From positions 1 to 56,353 of the forward strand of contig NZ_JALLIY010000028.1 in assembly GCF_023242315.1 (NCBI RefSeq): a stretch of 56,353 bases of DNA, read 5' to 3'. The DNA comes from Pseudomonas sp. MWU13-2105. GTDB taxonomy: Bacteria > Pseudomonadota > Gammaproteobacteria > Pseudomonadales > Pseudomonadaceae. Positions 18,167 through 26,657 of the stretch are shown here, piece by piece. The notes under the pieces were generated by a model. That model was not told the origin of the DNA. It was given only the letters and a program-made list of their open reading frames with translations, and ran no database searches. The translations under genes and the position numbers were made by a program. Positions within the stretch are counted from its first letter, which is position 1. Each line of letters starts with the position of its first letter.

Positions 18167-18433
18167 ATGAAAATAGAACTGGCTCTGTACCAGGCGTTGG
18201 TCGCGATCAACGTCCCGGAACTCAAAGCTACCGCAGTGATTGAAGCACTGGAGAGCGATATGCAATCTGTACTGGCCACTAAAGCGGATATCACCACGCT
18301 TCGTACTGAGCTGATCGCTGAGGTGAAAACCACCTGCTCTCATCTGGAGACAAAACTCACCGCCCGCATCGGCGTCATGCTGTCCGCCTTTGTTGGCCTT
18401 CAATTGGCAGCCATGAAGTACCTGGTGCTCTAA
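18167..18433 (+). CDS. Small coiled-coil protein with C-terminal membrane anchor
   Basis: An 88-aa protein, MKIELALYQALVAINVPE..., with a helical region containing the ATKADITTLRTELIAEVK type of coiled coil and a hydrophobic C-terminus (LSAFVGLQLAAMKYLVL). It is related to the N-terminus of the 41405 gene (both have VP-x2-KA-x-AV-x-EA and ATK-x-D). GGAGG stands upstream of the ATG, after a short two-hairpin leader. Such proteins are frequent in ICEs; their role is unknown. Confidence 0.75.
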   Translation: MKIELALYQALVAINVPELKATAVIEALESDMQSVLATKADITTLRTELIAEVKTTCSHLETKLTARIGVMLSAFVGLQLAAMKYLVL

Positions 18434-18444
18434 CCACACCTCTC

Positions 18445-18522
18445 GCTCCACCCACCCACGCGGGGAATCCTTCCCCGTCGGGCGAAGTGTTTCTCCGCGG
18501 TCCTTTTTTCTGGAGAAGCACC
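18445..18522 (+). promoter_or_regulatory. Structured GC-rich 5' leader
   Basis: The leader contains CGGGGAA-TCC-TTCCCCG, then GGGCGAAGTGTTTCTCCG, a T-rich stretch, and TCTGGAG before the ATG. It matches the leader at 42208-42284 almost position by position (CGGGGAACACTCCCCG, GGGCGCAGTGTCTCTCCG, T-rich, TCTGGAG). Related two-hairpin leaders precede the genes at 18167, 19137 and 41405. Confidence 0.6.
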
Positions 18523-18779
18523 ATGAGCGACACCCGATTTCACGAGGATCAACCCCTCGACCTGCACACCGTCGGCACCAATGCTGACTCCCCCCAACGC
18601 GTGCCCGCGGATCATCAGCGCCCTCCCAATGGGTGGCCTGACCTTCGACCCAGCTCGCCACGCACACGGTACCGAGCTCCTGATTAGCCACAGGGAAGGC
18701 AAATCCACACTCCTCCTCTGCCGATCCCGGCGTCGATGTTCAGCACCCTCACGACGACTTCGTCGAACGGCTTGATTGA
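18523..18779 (+). pseudogene. Small ICE gene, frameshifted
   Basis: It starts well (TCTGGAG then MSDTRFHEDQPLDLHTV), but protein-like sequence continues in a second frame (LPMGGLTFDPARHAHGTEL) and ends in a third (GVDVQHPHDDFVERLD, stop at 18777-18779). This implies at least two small indels. The uninterrupted first frame would give only 54 residues. Family not recognised. Confidence 0.45.
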
Positions 18780-18872
18780 CCCCAGGCGTCGTCACAGGCG
18801 CCTGCGCACCGTTCTGACTGACAACAACCGAACGGCACCGTCGAGTGCCATTCACTGAAGAAAGGACTCGAT

Positions 18873-19025
18873 ATGAAAATCATGTTTGCCGTGAACCTGT
18901 ATTTGCTGATCGCCGGGATGTTTCTCGGTGATGGAGTACTGATTCTTCTCTGCGTGAATGCGCTCAGCAGCACCCTGATCCACTGGAGGGAAGAAAAAGG
19001 TGAGCACGAAACCTTTAAAGCCTGA
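18873..19025 (+). CDS. Small membrane protein (50 aa)
   Basis: MKIMFAVNLYLLIAGMFLGD... has one or two hydrophobic segments and a charged C-terminus (HWREEKGEHETFKA). A ribosome site (AAAGGA) precedes the ATG. It is shorter than most annotation limits but has the look of a real small ICE membrane protein. Confidence 0.55.
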   Translation: MKIMFAVNLYLLIAGMFLGDGVLILLCVNALSSTLIHWREEKGEHETFKA

Positions 19026-19136
19026 TCAGGCTTTTTGAAACCTATGAGCTGACCCTGCGGGGTCACGCTCATTCCCACTCTGGGGGCATAACGTCCCCAG
19101 CGGGGGCTGGGTGCCCCTCCTCATTGGAGATTCGTC

Positions 19137-19445
19137 ATGCCGTGTAACCCACACCGCTTGCCGTTGATTATCAAAATCGGCCTTTTAGCCGCGCAAGCAA
19201 ACGTTCACACAACGTTGTACGAAAAATTCCCTATCACCATGGACCCCCTCGACACAGACCCATATGACTACCTGGACGAGGAGCTTTGGTATTCCGTAGA
19301 TGAGCTCGTCAATGAGCTCGCGGAAATGGACCACCAGAACGACTTTTACCCCGATGCCAGCCCTCTCCTCACCGAGTTCGGCTTGCTGCGAGATTACTGG
19401 GCCGCACGAGGCCGACTTGATCCAGAAGAGTACCGGCTAAGTTAA
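19137..19445 (+). CDS. Small acidic hypothetical protein (102 aa)
   Basis: The acidic C-terminal two thirds (DPYDYLDEELWYSVDELVNEL...) look coding. It follows a clear two-hairpin leader (CTGGGG...CCCCAG, then GGGGGC...GCCCC) and TTGGAG. Met35 (MDPLDTDPYD) is an alternative start. Family not recognised. Confidence 0.6.
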   Translation: MPCNPHRLPLIIKIGLLAAQANVHTTLYEKFPITMDPLDTDPYDYLDEELWYSVDELVNELAEMDHQNDFYPDASPLLTEFGLLRDYWAARGRLDPEEYRLS

Positions 19446-19652
19446 AAACGTGACTCTCTCAAACCTGCCATCTTGGGTGAGACAAAAAGCGATTCATCTG
19501 CCCCTCTTCGCTCCACCACCAGCGCCATCAAGAGGTTGGTGGTGGCAATGGGCGTGGTGCGTACAGTGCTCGGTGGTGTGCAATTGGAGCCGAGGTTGAA
19601 CACCCAAGCTTCAGAGTTCGGTAACTAGCGGCAGTCCTTGATATTTTTCCTA
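19446..19652. other. Intergenic stretch with an inverted repeat
   Basis: No gene is seen. The repeat CCACCACCA ... TGGTGGTGG at about 19515-19546 can form a 9-bp stem between the converging genes on either side and could act as a transcription stop, although there is no T-run. Confidence 0.35.
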
Positions 19653-20360
19653 CTACTCATAGTCACTTCGGATACTCTGCGAGCCAGGAAGACTGTTGAT
19701 GCAGGCTTCACCATCTCGATAGAAGGTCCATGCCGTGTAATGGTCCCCGTCTTGAGCATACGAGTCCACTTCGACAGCTCTGCCTGGCAAATCTTTTGTT
19801 TCAACGTGATGGCCTGCATGCTGCTCATCGCGAATTTGATCTGCGGGTGAGAGACTGGCAATACAGTGACGATGGTTAAGATCCTGAGCGTACCAAATCC
19901 GCTTGTGCTCGTTCGTAATCGCGGGTGCGAGTGACGATTTTTCACTATCGTGGTCGTTCTGCATGGCATGACTGACAACGCCTGTTCTGGTCCCGCTTTG
20001 CTTCGCATTTTCGCAGGTGCTCTTATTGCGGAACCAATACTGGGTGAGCGTCCTGCCGTTCGTGAACGACGCTGTGAGCTTCAAACCGTTGCCTTCAAAT
20101 ACCTGCTCACGAGACAGGGCGACGAACCTCTCATTCCAGGTACCACCTTGCACTCCGTTTGGCGTAGGCATACAACCTACGTTGTCCCAGATGAGCCCCC
20201 AAACCTCTCCAGTTGCGAAGTCATCGGCGTAGGCCAATGAGGCGCTGATAAGCCCTACCGCAGCGATCCCTTGCTTGAAAATAAATTTTTCCGTACTGCC
20301 GGTAGCGAATCGGGAAGCGAGTACCCTTTTCTCGGTACTCCATGATGAAAAACGCCTCAT
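19653..20360 (-). CDS. Hypothetical secreted protein (235 aa)
   Basis: It has an N-terminal region with a hydrophobic stretch GIAAVGLISASLAYA that looks like a signal peptide around residues 30-45, although it starts further in than usual. The mature part has several Cys (CMPTPNG, KSTCEN, RHCIASL, EACINSL) compatible with a periplasmic or secreted fold. It starts 27 bases after the 20388-20747 remnant and is probably the last gene of that cluster. Family not recognised. Confidence 0.5.
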   Translation of the reverse strand: MRRFSSWSTEKRVLASRFATGSTEKFIFKQGIAAVGLISASLAYADDFATGEVWGLIWDNVGCMPTPNGVQGGTWNERFVALSREQVFEGNGLKLTASFTNGRTLTQYWFRNKSTCENAKQSGTRTGVVSHAMQNDHDSEKSSLAPAITNEHKRIWYAQDLNHRHCIASLSPADQIRDEQHAGHHVETKDLPGRAVEVDSYAQDGDHYTAWTFYRDGEACINSLPGSQSIRSDYE

Positions 20361-20387
20361 CGGACTACTCCTTTGCCTCTCTGCGAG

Positions 20388-20747
20388 CTACTGAAGCTTC
20401 ATGACGACTCGTTGCGAAAATGTGTAAACATCATTACCTGAGTTGGAGCGAATGATCGCCCAAGATCGCCCAGGAATATAGCTGACCACCTGTACTTCCT
20501 GATCTATTTTAGTCAAGGCACATTTCCCCGGCGCCATGTATTGCATAATCGATTCGTTATCGCCGAGTTAAAAAAAATTCTGCAACGCATAGATATCAGT
20601 TTCGTGCATACAAATGACCGAGTGGGCCTGCAACGTCGCTGGCTGCAAGTTCTGCGCCATCGCAATCCCATTCAGGCCAAATACAGCCAGTACAATCGAC
20701 GTACCACGGAGCAACTCTGCTCTTATTGCCGTACTGCTCTCACTCAT
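20388..20747 (-). pseudogene. Small secreted protein gene with an in-frame stop
   Basis: On the minus strand an ATG at 20747 opens MSESSTAIRAELLRG..., with a signal-peptide-like segment ending GIAMAQ. After 56 residues there is a TAA next to a run of eight T. The same frame continues without interruption for 60 more codons (LGDNESIMQYMAPGKCALTK... to VVMKLQ) and ends in TAG at 20388. A single substitution explains the loss. AGGAA precedes the start. Confidence 0.6.
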
Positions 20748-20762
20748 CGCTACTTTTCCTAC

Positions 20763-21172
20763 TTATTCAGGGTGTGCATGATCTTTCCTGTGTCGACCCA
20801 AGGCCCTTGTGGTATGGACGAGATGCACATCCAGGCTTTTCATCCGAAGACGTTCGCCGGCAACTGTCATAGTTTTCATATGGCAGTATTCCCTATATCT
20901 CAACAGGTCAATGAGAGATTGCCGAACCACCGGCGAAGCAATATTTTCATCAGGGTCATTTTCCGTTAACCGATCAGGGTGTATTTGTTGCCAAACGCTG
21001 TTGAGAAATCGTTCAGGGCATTCAAATCAACACCCGACATCAGTACAGCATTTGAGTACATGACCAGGAAGTGCTTCTCCATTCGAGCATCTTCAATTTG
21101 CATACCTTCCAGGTAGCACGGATGCTCCCTCAACTCCTTGTTTGCCTGATCTATCAGGGCAGCCTTAAGCAT
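20763..21172 (-). pseudogene. Hypothetical gene, frameshifted
   Basis: The first frame reads MLKAALIDQANKELREH... to MSGVDLNA. Protein-like sequence then continues in another frame (FLNSVWQQIHPDRLTENDPD... to HRKDHAHPE) and stops at 20763, just before the ribosome site of the 20747 gene. One indel near 21010 would join them. It is the first member of a decayed three-gene cluster. Family not recognised. Confidence 0.5.
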
Positions 21173-21311
21173 GGCGGTTTTTCTGTGCTGCTCCTTTGTA
21201 TTGATTTTCGCGGACGCGAAAATGGCGTCCCTTTTACCGCCGAAGCCCCGCAAGAGCGAGGCAGGTGGTGGAGCTGGATTTTCCTATCATTCCGAAGGTG
21301 TTCCAGCCCCC

Positions 21312-22502
21312 CTACCAAAGGTAGGGAAACAGGAACTCGATTGAGTGCCGCGAAAGGTTCAGGGATACCGGCTTGCGTCCGTCGAGGATGATCAAACCCT
21401 CTTTTGCCATCTGGCTCAACAAACCCCGGGTGGTGCGCTCCCCAACGCCAAGGCTGGCCTGCAGCTCGGCACGTGGCTGGTCGCCCATATGGAGCAAGGT
21501 TTTGTAAACGTCTCTGGCCTCGATCCGGAGCTCTGGCAGTGCATTGCCCTTGCCGTCTGAAAGCGCGCCACGACTGCGCATCTCGAAGTACACATCGATC
21601 CGTTCGCCCAGCTTCTCCGGATCAAGCTGCGTGCTGAAGTACTGAACCTGGTCCAGCGCAGTCTCGGTGAAGTACCGGGTCCAGCGCATCAGACCGCTAT
21701 CCGACAAGATGCCGCGACCGTCCTGGTCGCCTTTCCGAGGGTGGTCGGCTGCTTTGAGCATGTCGTAATACACGGCGGTGTTTCGGGCGAAGCCACGGCT
21801 CATCGACCACAGGCCATAGCCGCCAAAACCGGCGGCCTTTAGGTACTGGTCAGTGAACAGACGCCCGGTGCGGCCGTTTCCGTCCATGAAGGGGTGGATC
21901 CACATCAGCCGGTGGTGCGCTGCAGCGGCTGCTAGGAAACACGACAGCCCGTGAATCCGATCCAGTCGGTAAACGCGCTCGAATTGGCCAAGGTAGGCCT
22001 GCATCTGCTCAGCAGTCGGGGCGATATGTTGACCAACCTTGACACCGTACTCGCGGAATACACCGGGAACCATACGGACAACGTCGCCTTGTTCGTTAAT
22101 TTGGATATCCAGCATCCCCTCTGGCACACCGACGTAGAACTCGCGATGCAGGCGCGAGATGGTGTCCCGAGTGCAGACATCGACCGGGTTGATCGGGTCG
22201 TCGGTAAGGCGGCGCTGCGCTTCAATGTGGCGCTTGATCTCCAAGAAGTCCTCGCTGGCTTTGACCTCCTGGGGCGCGTCTGCAACCTGTTCGGCGCGCA
22301 GAATGTCAGCCGGTACCGTGGAGTTACCCTCGATCTTGTTGCTGTAGTACGAGTTCACCACGCGCAGTAGATTGGTCATTGGCACTCGCAGCGGGCGCGG
22401 GATCTTGCCGTGGAGTTCCGCATCGAGGCGCATGACCCTGACGATCTGGTCCTGAAGCTCTTCGGAAGCCTTGTCCTGGGGAATATACGGTGTGAATGAC
22501 AT
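21312..22502 (-). CDS. Fic-family AMPylase, class II with winged-helix C-terminus
   Basis: A 396-aa protein with the complete Fic active site HPFMDGNGRTGR and the N-terminal inhibitory helix motif SNKIEGN, (S/T)xxxE(G/N), so autoinhibition is built in. The C-terminus (PRAELQASLGVGERTTRGLLSQMAKEGLI) is a winged helix-turn-helix. This is the common Fic/DUF4172-like chromosomal type that transfers AMP to protein targets; target unknown. It is a monocistronic gene inside the ICE cargo. Confidence 0.92.
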   Translation of the reverse strand: MSFTPYIPQDKASEELQDQIVRVMRLDAELHGKIPRPLRVPMTNLLRVVNSYYSNKIEGNSTVPADILRAEQVADAPQEVKASEDFLEIKRHIEAQRRLTDDPINPVDVCTRDTISRLHREFYVGVPEGMLDIQINEQGDVVRMVPGVFREYGVKVGQHIAPTAEQMQAYLGQFERVYRLDRIHGLSCFLAAAAAHHRLMWIHPFMDGNGRTGRLFTDQYLKAAGFGGYGLWSMSRGFARNTAVYYDMLKAADHPRKGDQDGRGILSDSGLMRWTRYFTETALDQVQYFSTQLDPEKLGERIDVYFEMRSRGALSDGKGNALPELRIEARDVYKTLLHMGDQPRAELQASLGVGERTTRGLLSQMAKEGLIILDGRKPVSLNLSRHSIEFLFPYLW

Positions 22503-22643
22503 TTGCCGTTTACCTACCTTACGCTACGCCTTATAAATAAAGGCCAACATGAACTCTATGGTGTTAATTTTGCCGGTTCGCTTGCCGGTAGTATATCACT
22601 GACTTCTCAAACATTAGGAACAATTAGCAGCCTAAAGTGCGAC

Positions 22644-23309
22644 CTAAAAAGCCCGCCTGATTACGTCCTGATCTACGTTCAAATAGGGCTTGTTATGGTC
22701 AAGACAGGCGTGCCCGAGGATCGTCTGTACTTTCTCTACATCCCCGGTTGCTGCCAAGACTTTTGCAGCAAGAGAACGCCTGCCACTGCGAGACGAGCCC
22801 TGTTTGATACCTGCCTGCCGGTAGAGCCTGCTGATGGTCTGCTGGAGCGAATCACAAGCCCGGTACACTTCCGGTCCACCGTCCAGTTCGCGGCACTTGA
22901 ACGCCAGTTCAAAGGCCTGGCCCTTGTGTGTGGTGACTAGCTTTGAACCTGGGCGTAGGCCCCGGTATTCGTCAGCGCCGGAAAGACCCCAGCGGTGCCG
23001 CAAGCGAATCGCGATCCAACTGTCCAGAGCGGTAAGGCATCGAGCATGGGTCAGGAACACATTGCGCGGTCGGCAGCCCTTGGTGATGTCTGCGCGTAGA
23101 TACACCTCGGGCTTGATGGCTCCGCTGGGGTACAGCACGTCTGCGACCTCCAGCAAGGCCAACTCGGTGACGCGAATGCCAGTCGTATGTGTGAGCCACA
23201 AAAGCATCACGTCACGCTCTGGCAGACAGCCAGTAACGGATACGACGCGGATCAGATGCTTGAATTGTCCAGGGCGAAGGGATGCTGCGCGGCGGATGGA
23301 TGCAGTCAT
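22644..23309 (-). CDS. Tyrosine recombinase (phage-type integrase, small)
   Basis: About 221 aa from ATG 23309 (MTASIRRAASLRPGQ); the frame is open upstream to 23447, but that part is less convincing. Catalytic features are the Arg-I box TGIRVTELALLEVAD, the region SRSGRRSLAAKVL for box II, LGHACLDHNKPYLNVD for the His/Trp position, and the nucleophile Tyr. Box II would normally be HxxR; here the first residue reads Arg (CGC where CAC would give His). It lies next to the intact tra copy, at the right edge of the cargo, pointing towards the cargo. It may have brought in part of it. Confidence 0.85.
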   Translation of the reverse strand: MTASIRRAASLRPGQFKHLIRVVSVTGCLPERDVMLLWLTHTTGIRVTELALLEVADVLYPSGAIKPEVYLRADITKGCRPRNVFLTHARCLTALDSWIAIRLRHRWGLSGADEYRGLRPGSKLVTTHKGQAFELAFKCRELDGGPEVYRACDSLQQTISRLYRQAGIKQGSSRSGRRSLAAKVLAATGDVEKVQTILGHACLDHNKPYLNVDQDVIRRAF

Positions 23310-23523
23310 GGGTCTATCTGTCAGGATTGATGACGAATCACGGACGATCCTGAGAGAGTTGGCAGCGGGCCTCCTGAATAGCTTACAGGCGCGCACCATA
23401 GTGTTCACAGAAAGTCCCTGCTCAGCCTCCCCCAACAAAGCCCTCACCCCAAATCCTGTTTTCTTGCTGTGATCGTGCGTCGTTTTGTAGAGGATCTAGG
23501 TTTCTGTTACCCGGACCTTTACC

Positions 23524-23928
23524 ATGACGCCATCGCTCCCTCTCCGGCCGCTTGGCCTGTTTGCCCTGCTGACCGTTGCCCCCACCTGTTTCGCCAGCAC
23601 CTGGGTCATCACTGACTCGGCCCATCCCGTTGAGGTGACGCCGGACGTTCGGCTGATTCACCTGGATCGTCTTGATCACCTGGAGGCCGTGCTGTCCGGC
23701 CAACTGCCGACGGATCCTGCCCTGGCGCAAGCCTTCTTTCAGGAGAGCCTCACAACCGAAGCCGCCGCCGAGATCAGCCAGGCTCACCAGGACGTGGTGG
23801 ATGCCTGGAGCCTGGGCGTCACCAAGATGCCGGCCGTTGTCGTTGACCAGCGCTACGTCGTCTATGGCGATCCAAACCTTGAGCAAGCGCTCGCGAAGAT
23901 CGAGCAGTTCAGGAGGGATCGGCCATGA
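23524..23928 (+). CDS. ICE protein, TIGR03757 family (PFL_4709)
   Basis: A 134-aa exported protein: signal peptide (LGLFALLTVAPTCFAS), then STWVITDSAHPVEVT and a C-terminal half with LGVTKMPAVVVDQRYVVYGDP, a thioredoxin-like/TrbC-type region. It belongs to the genomic-island type IV secretion modules of proteobacterial ICEs. It overlaps the next gene by ATGA, and an inactive copy lies at 10464. Confidence 0.88.
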   Translation: MTPSLPLRPLGLFALLTVAPTCFASTWVITDSAHPVEVTPDVRLIHLDRLDHLEAVLSGQLPTDPALAQAFFQESLTTEAAAEISQAHQDVVDAWSLGVTKMPAVVVDQRYVVYGDPNLEQALAKIEQFRRDRP

Positions 23929-24872
23929 GCCATCGTGTGTTGCGGCGACGTGTGAAGTCGTGGGGAGCGGTCCTGCTCGCCCTTCCCTACTCAACCCTGA
24001 GCCTCGCCCTGGACACGGCCACCATCGTCCCTTCAGTGTCGTCTCCGAGCTGCCTGGAGTACCAGGTCGTGGGGGTGTGCTATTGGCTGCGATGCACACC
24101 CTTCGGCTGTAGCGTCAAGACATCGGCCAAGGTCCGGCATTATGTGCCCGATGCGGTGGTCTCCAGTTACTCCTCCACGGGCGAGAATCCCTGGGCGGAG
24201 GTCAAACTGCTGAGCCCGAGCAACCCGATGGCCCAGGGCGGAGGCAGCGGTACCACCAACAACCCAAACGAGAACAACCTTGCGGTCTTCAAAAACGTCG
24301 ATGTGATTGGCCATCCAGGCATTGCGGCATTCAATGCCTTTGCCAGCGGGTCGGGTTACACCTGCGCGGGAGCCGGCACACCCTATGTACCCAACCTGCT
24401 CAGCACCCTGGATCCTCTCGGCTGGCGCCACGGCATTCCGGAAAGCATCTACCCGCCGTCGCTGATCCCGGGCCTGCGCGAAATCGGTAGCCGGCTGGCG
24501 CTGAACCTGTGGGGCAGCGTCTATCCGCGCAGCGGCTTTCTGCACCAGCCTGACGACTACAAGGCCTCCGCCGTGGCGGCTCAACGCGCGGGGGACATCG
24601 TCACCCGTCCGGGTCAGCTGCATGTCTACCAGCCGCTCCTGGCGTTGCCCAGCGCGGGTTACTGGCCAGCGGGGGAATTGCGCGAGTCCGATCCCAGTAC
24701 AGGTAAGTGGCAATCGCTGACGCCGGTGCTCAGTCAATCCTGTTCAGTCTTTCCTCACCCGGGCCCCCTCCCTCAGGCCCGGGACGGCGGCTATGCCTGG
24801 TCGCTGTGGCGCCCCTACACCTGCTGCAAGCGAGAGGGACAGACCTTCCTCGGCAGCACGGGCCCTCATTAA
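23925..24872 (+). CDS. ICE protein, TIGR03756 family (PFL_4710, TraU-like)
   Basis: A 315-aa exported protein with signal peptide (ALPYSTLSLALD) and Cys-rich motifs YQVVGVCYWLRCTPFGC and WSLWRPYTCCKREGQ, typical of TraU-related assembly proteins. It is a part of the conjugation channel on the periplasmic side. It overlaps the gene before by 4 bases and is followed by TIGR03755 after 50 bases. Confidence 0.88.
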   Translation: MSHRVLRRRVKSWGAVLLALPYSTLSLALDTATIVPSVSSPSCLEYQVVGVCYWLRCTPFGCSVKTSAKVRHYVPDAVVSSYSSTGENPWAEVKLLSPSNPMAQGGGSGTTNNPNENNLAVFKNVDVIGHPGIAAFNAFASGSGYTCAGAGTPYVPNLLSTLDPLGWRHGIPESIYPPSLIPGLREIGSRLALNLWGSVYPRSGFLHQPDDYKASAVAAQRAGDIVTRPGQLHVYQPLLALPSAGYWPAGELRESDPSTGKWQSLTPVLSQSCSVFPHPGPLPQARDGGYAWSLWRPYTCCKREGQTFLGSTGPH

Positions 24873-24922
24873 CGCCGCTCTCGCGCTTCACCACCGTCTC
24901 TATCGCAATTGGAGCTTCCCTC

Positions 24923-26317
24923 ATGACTCGGATGTCAGTGTTTCACCCCTCTTCAGCCGGTCCCTGGCTCATCCTTTTCACGGTTCTATCGAGCCCCCTC
25001 ACCTTCGCGGCATCACCCAGTTTCAGCAGCTCCGGCAGCGTGATCGGTGACGACGTGCTGTACCGCATTGGCGGCGGCAACGCTGTGTCCATGGGACGCG
25101 CCGGCAACATGCGCAGCATCGGTGTGGGCGTCGGCTGGAACAGCAACCTCATGTGCGGAAACATGGACCTGTCCACGACCCTGCACAACCAGCTCAACGG
25201 GCTCACCGATGGTTTTCAAAGCATCATGGGCAGTTTGATTCAGAACGCCACAGGTGCTGTGGCTTCACTGCCGGCGCTGATCATTCAGCGGGCGGACCCG
25301 GCCCTGTACAACCTGCTCACCAATGGCATCCTGCAGGCCCGCCTGGACTTCGATCGCTCCAAGAGCACTTGCCGCGCCTTGGCCGAGCGCATGGTCAACG
25401 TGGCCGGCAATCAGAGTGGTTGGGGCTCACTCGCCGAAGGCCAGGCCCTCAAGGAGGCCATGGGCCAGAAAAGCGATGCCGTCGCGGTGACGGCCCAGGC
25501 CGAGTCGGATAAGGGCAACACGGGCATTCCCTGGGTGGGGGGTGACAAAGCCGGTGGCCAGGGCCAGCCACCGATCCGAGTGGTCAACACCGTCACCAAG
25601 GCTGGCTACAACCTCCTCAACGGCCGTGGCGCCACAGAGACAGGGACCATCGCACCCGCCGATTGCAACAACGGCATGCTCTGCGGTGTCTGGCGCTCAC
25701 CCGATGAGGCTGCCACCTTCGCCAACCGTGTCCTCGGTGAAGTGGAACAGCAGACCTGCGAAAGCTGCACCAAGAGCAGCACTACAGCGGGTGTGGGCCT
25801 GACACCACTGATACAGGAAGAGTACGAAAGCAAACTCCAGTCGCTGCAAGCGCTGATTGCCGGTACCCAACCGCCCAGCCTGGAGAACCTCGCCGCTGCC
25901 GGCAGCAGCTCGATGCCCATCACCCGGGGCGTGATCACCGCCCTGCGTGATGAGCCTGACCAGGAGCTGTTGGCCCAGCGCCTGGCGTCGGAGATCGCGG
26001 TCACCAGCGTGCTGGAGAAAGCCCTGCTGCTGCAACGCGCCCTGCTGGCAGGCAAGAAGGAACCCAACGTCGCCGCCAACGAGATCGCCACGGCAGCGGT
26101 GAACCAGGAGCGTGAATCCCTGCAACAGGAAATCACCAACCTGCGGACCGAGCTGGAGCTGCGCCGTGCGCTGACCAGCAACTCCCCCGCCGCCATCATC
26201 GCCCGTCACACCGAGCGCAAGGACAACTCCAAGACCATCTACGAAGGCGACCCGGACACCAACCGCCTGGAAACCGTGGAGAAGGACGTCAACAGCCGCC
26301 GGAGGACGCAGCCATGA
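24923..26317 (+). CDS. ICE protein, TIGR03755 family (PFL_4711)
   Basis: A 464-aa exported protein (MTRMSVFHPSSAG..., signal peptide ending TFAAS). It has the conserved GDDVLYRIGGGNAVSMGR region, paired Cys segments (NLMCGNMDL, STCRALAE, CESCTKSS) and a long helical C-terminus. ATG 24923 follows TTGGAGC. It belongs to the same mating-pair module and overlaps the next gene by ATGA. A 5' fragment of a second copy is at 11224. Confidence 0.88.
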   Translation: MTRMSVFHPSSAGPWLILFTVLSSPLTFAASPSFSSSGSVIGDDVLYRIGGGNAVSMGRAGNMRSIGVGVGWNSNLMCGNMDLSTTLHNQLNGLTDGFQSIMGSLIQNATGAVASLPALIIQRADPALYNLLTNGILQARLDFDRSKSTCRALAERMVNVAGNQSGWGSLAEGQALKEAMGQKSDAVAVTAQAESDKGNTGIPWVGGDKAGGQGQPPIRVVNTVTKAGYNLLNGRGATETGTIAPADCNNGMLCGVWRSPDEAATFANRVLGEVEQQTCESCTKSSTTAGVGLTPLIQEEYESKLQSLQALIAGTQPPSLENLAAAGSSSMPITRGVITALRDEPDQELLAQRLASEIAVTSVLEKALLLQRALLAGKKEPNVAANEIATAAVNQERESLQQEITNLRTELELRRALTSNSPAAIIARHTERKDNSKTIYEGDPDTNRLETVEKDVNSRRRTQP

Positions 26318-26655
26318 GCACACCCATCTCCCGCCTCAAAAGCTGGACTGTCTGGGGCCCTATCGCCGTTGCTTTGCTGGTCATCTTCATCGCGGCCGCC
26401 TTCAACCTGGGCGGCGTTTATGTGATGCAGGGCTTACCGGCCTGGCAGACCTGGAGAACCCACACCTACTGGTACTTCTTTGCCTGGCGCATGGGGCTTT
26501 ACAGCATCGCGCTGCTGGGTTGGCTCAAGTACCGCGCTCGCCTGCTCAAGCTTGAACCGGGCGCCAACCCAGGATGGCGCAGAGCTGAAATCGCGGTGGT
26601 GCTGGCCTTGGTTTTTATGGAGCTGTCCCGCGCCCACACGCAGCTAGGAGGCTGA
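26314..26655 (+). CDS. Conserved ICE membrane protein (113 aa)
   Basis: Three probable membrane segments (about residues 14-34, 52-66 and 89-103). It sits between the TIGR03755 and TraG-type genes, overlapping the former by 4 bases and separated from the latter by 2 bases, a fixed position in this ICE family. It is probably an inner-membrane component of the conjugation machinery. Confidence 0.85.
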   Translation: MSTPISRLKSWTVWGPIAVALLVIFIAAAFNLGGVYVMQGLPAWQTWRTHTYWYFFAWRMGLYSIALLGWLKYRARLLKLEPGANPGWRRAEIAVVLALVFMELSRAHTQLGG

Positions 26656-26657
26656 CT

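Noticed and set aside
17854..18333. Minus-strand open frame of 159 codons covering the 18167 gene leader
   Set aside because: It overlaps a better gene with leader and ribosome site. Part of it (about 18100-17854) looks vaguely coding, but nothing identifies it.
20541..20969. Plus-strand open frame of 142 codons
   Set aside because: It is opposite two decayed minus-strand genes whose translated sequence is much more protein-like, and it has no start signal.
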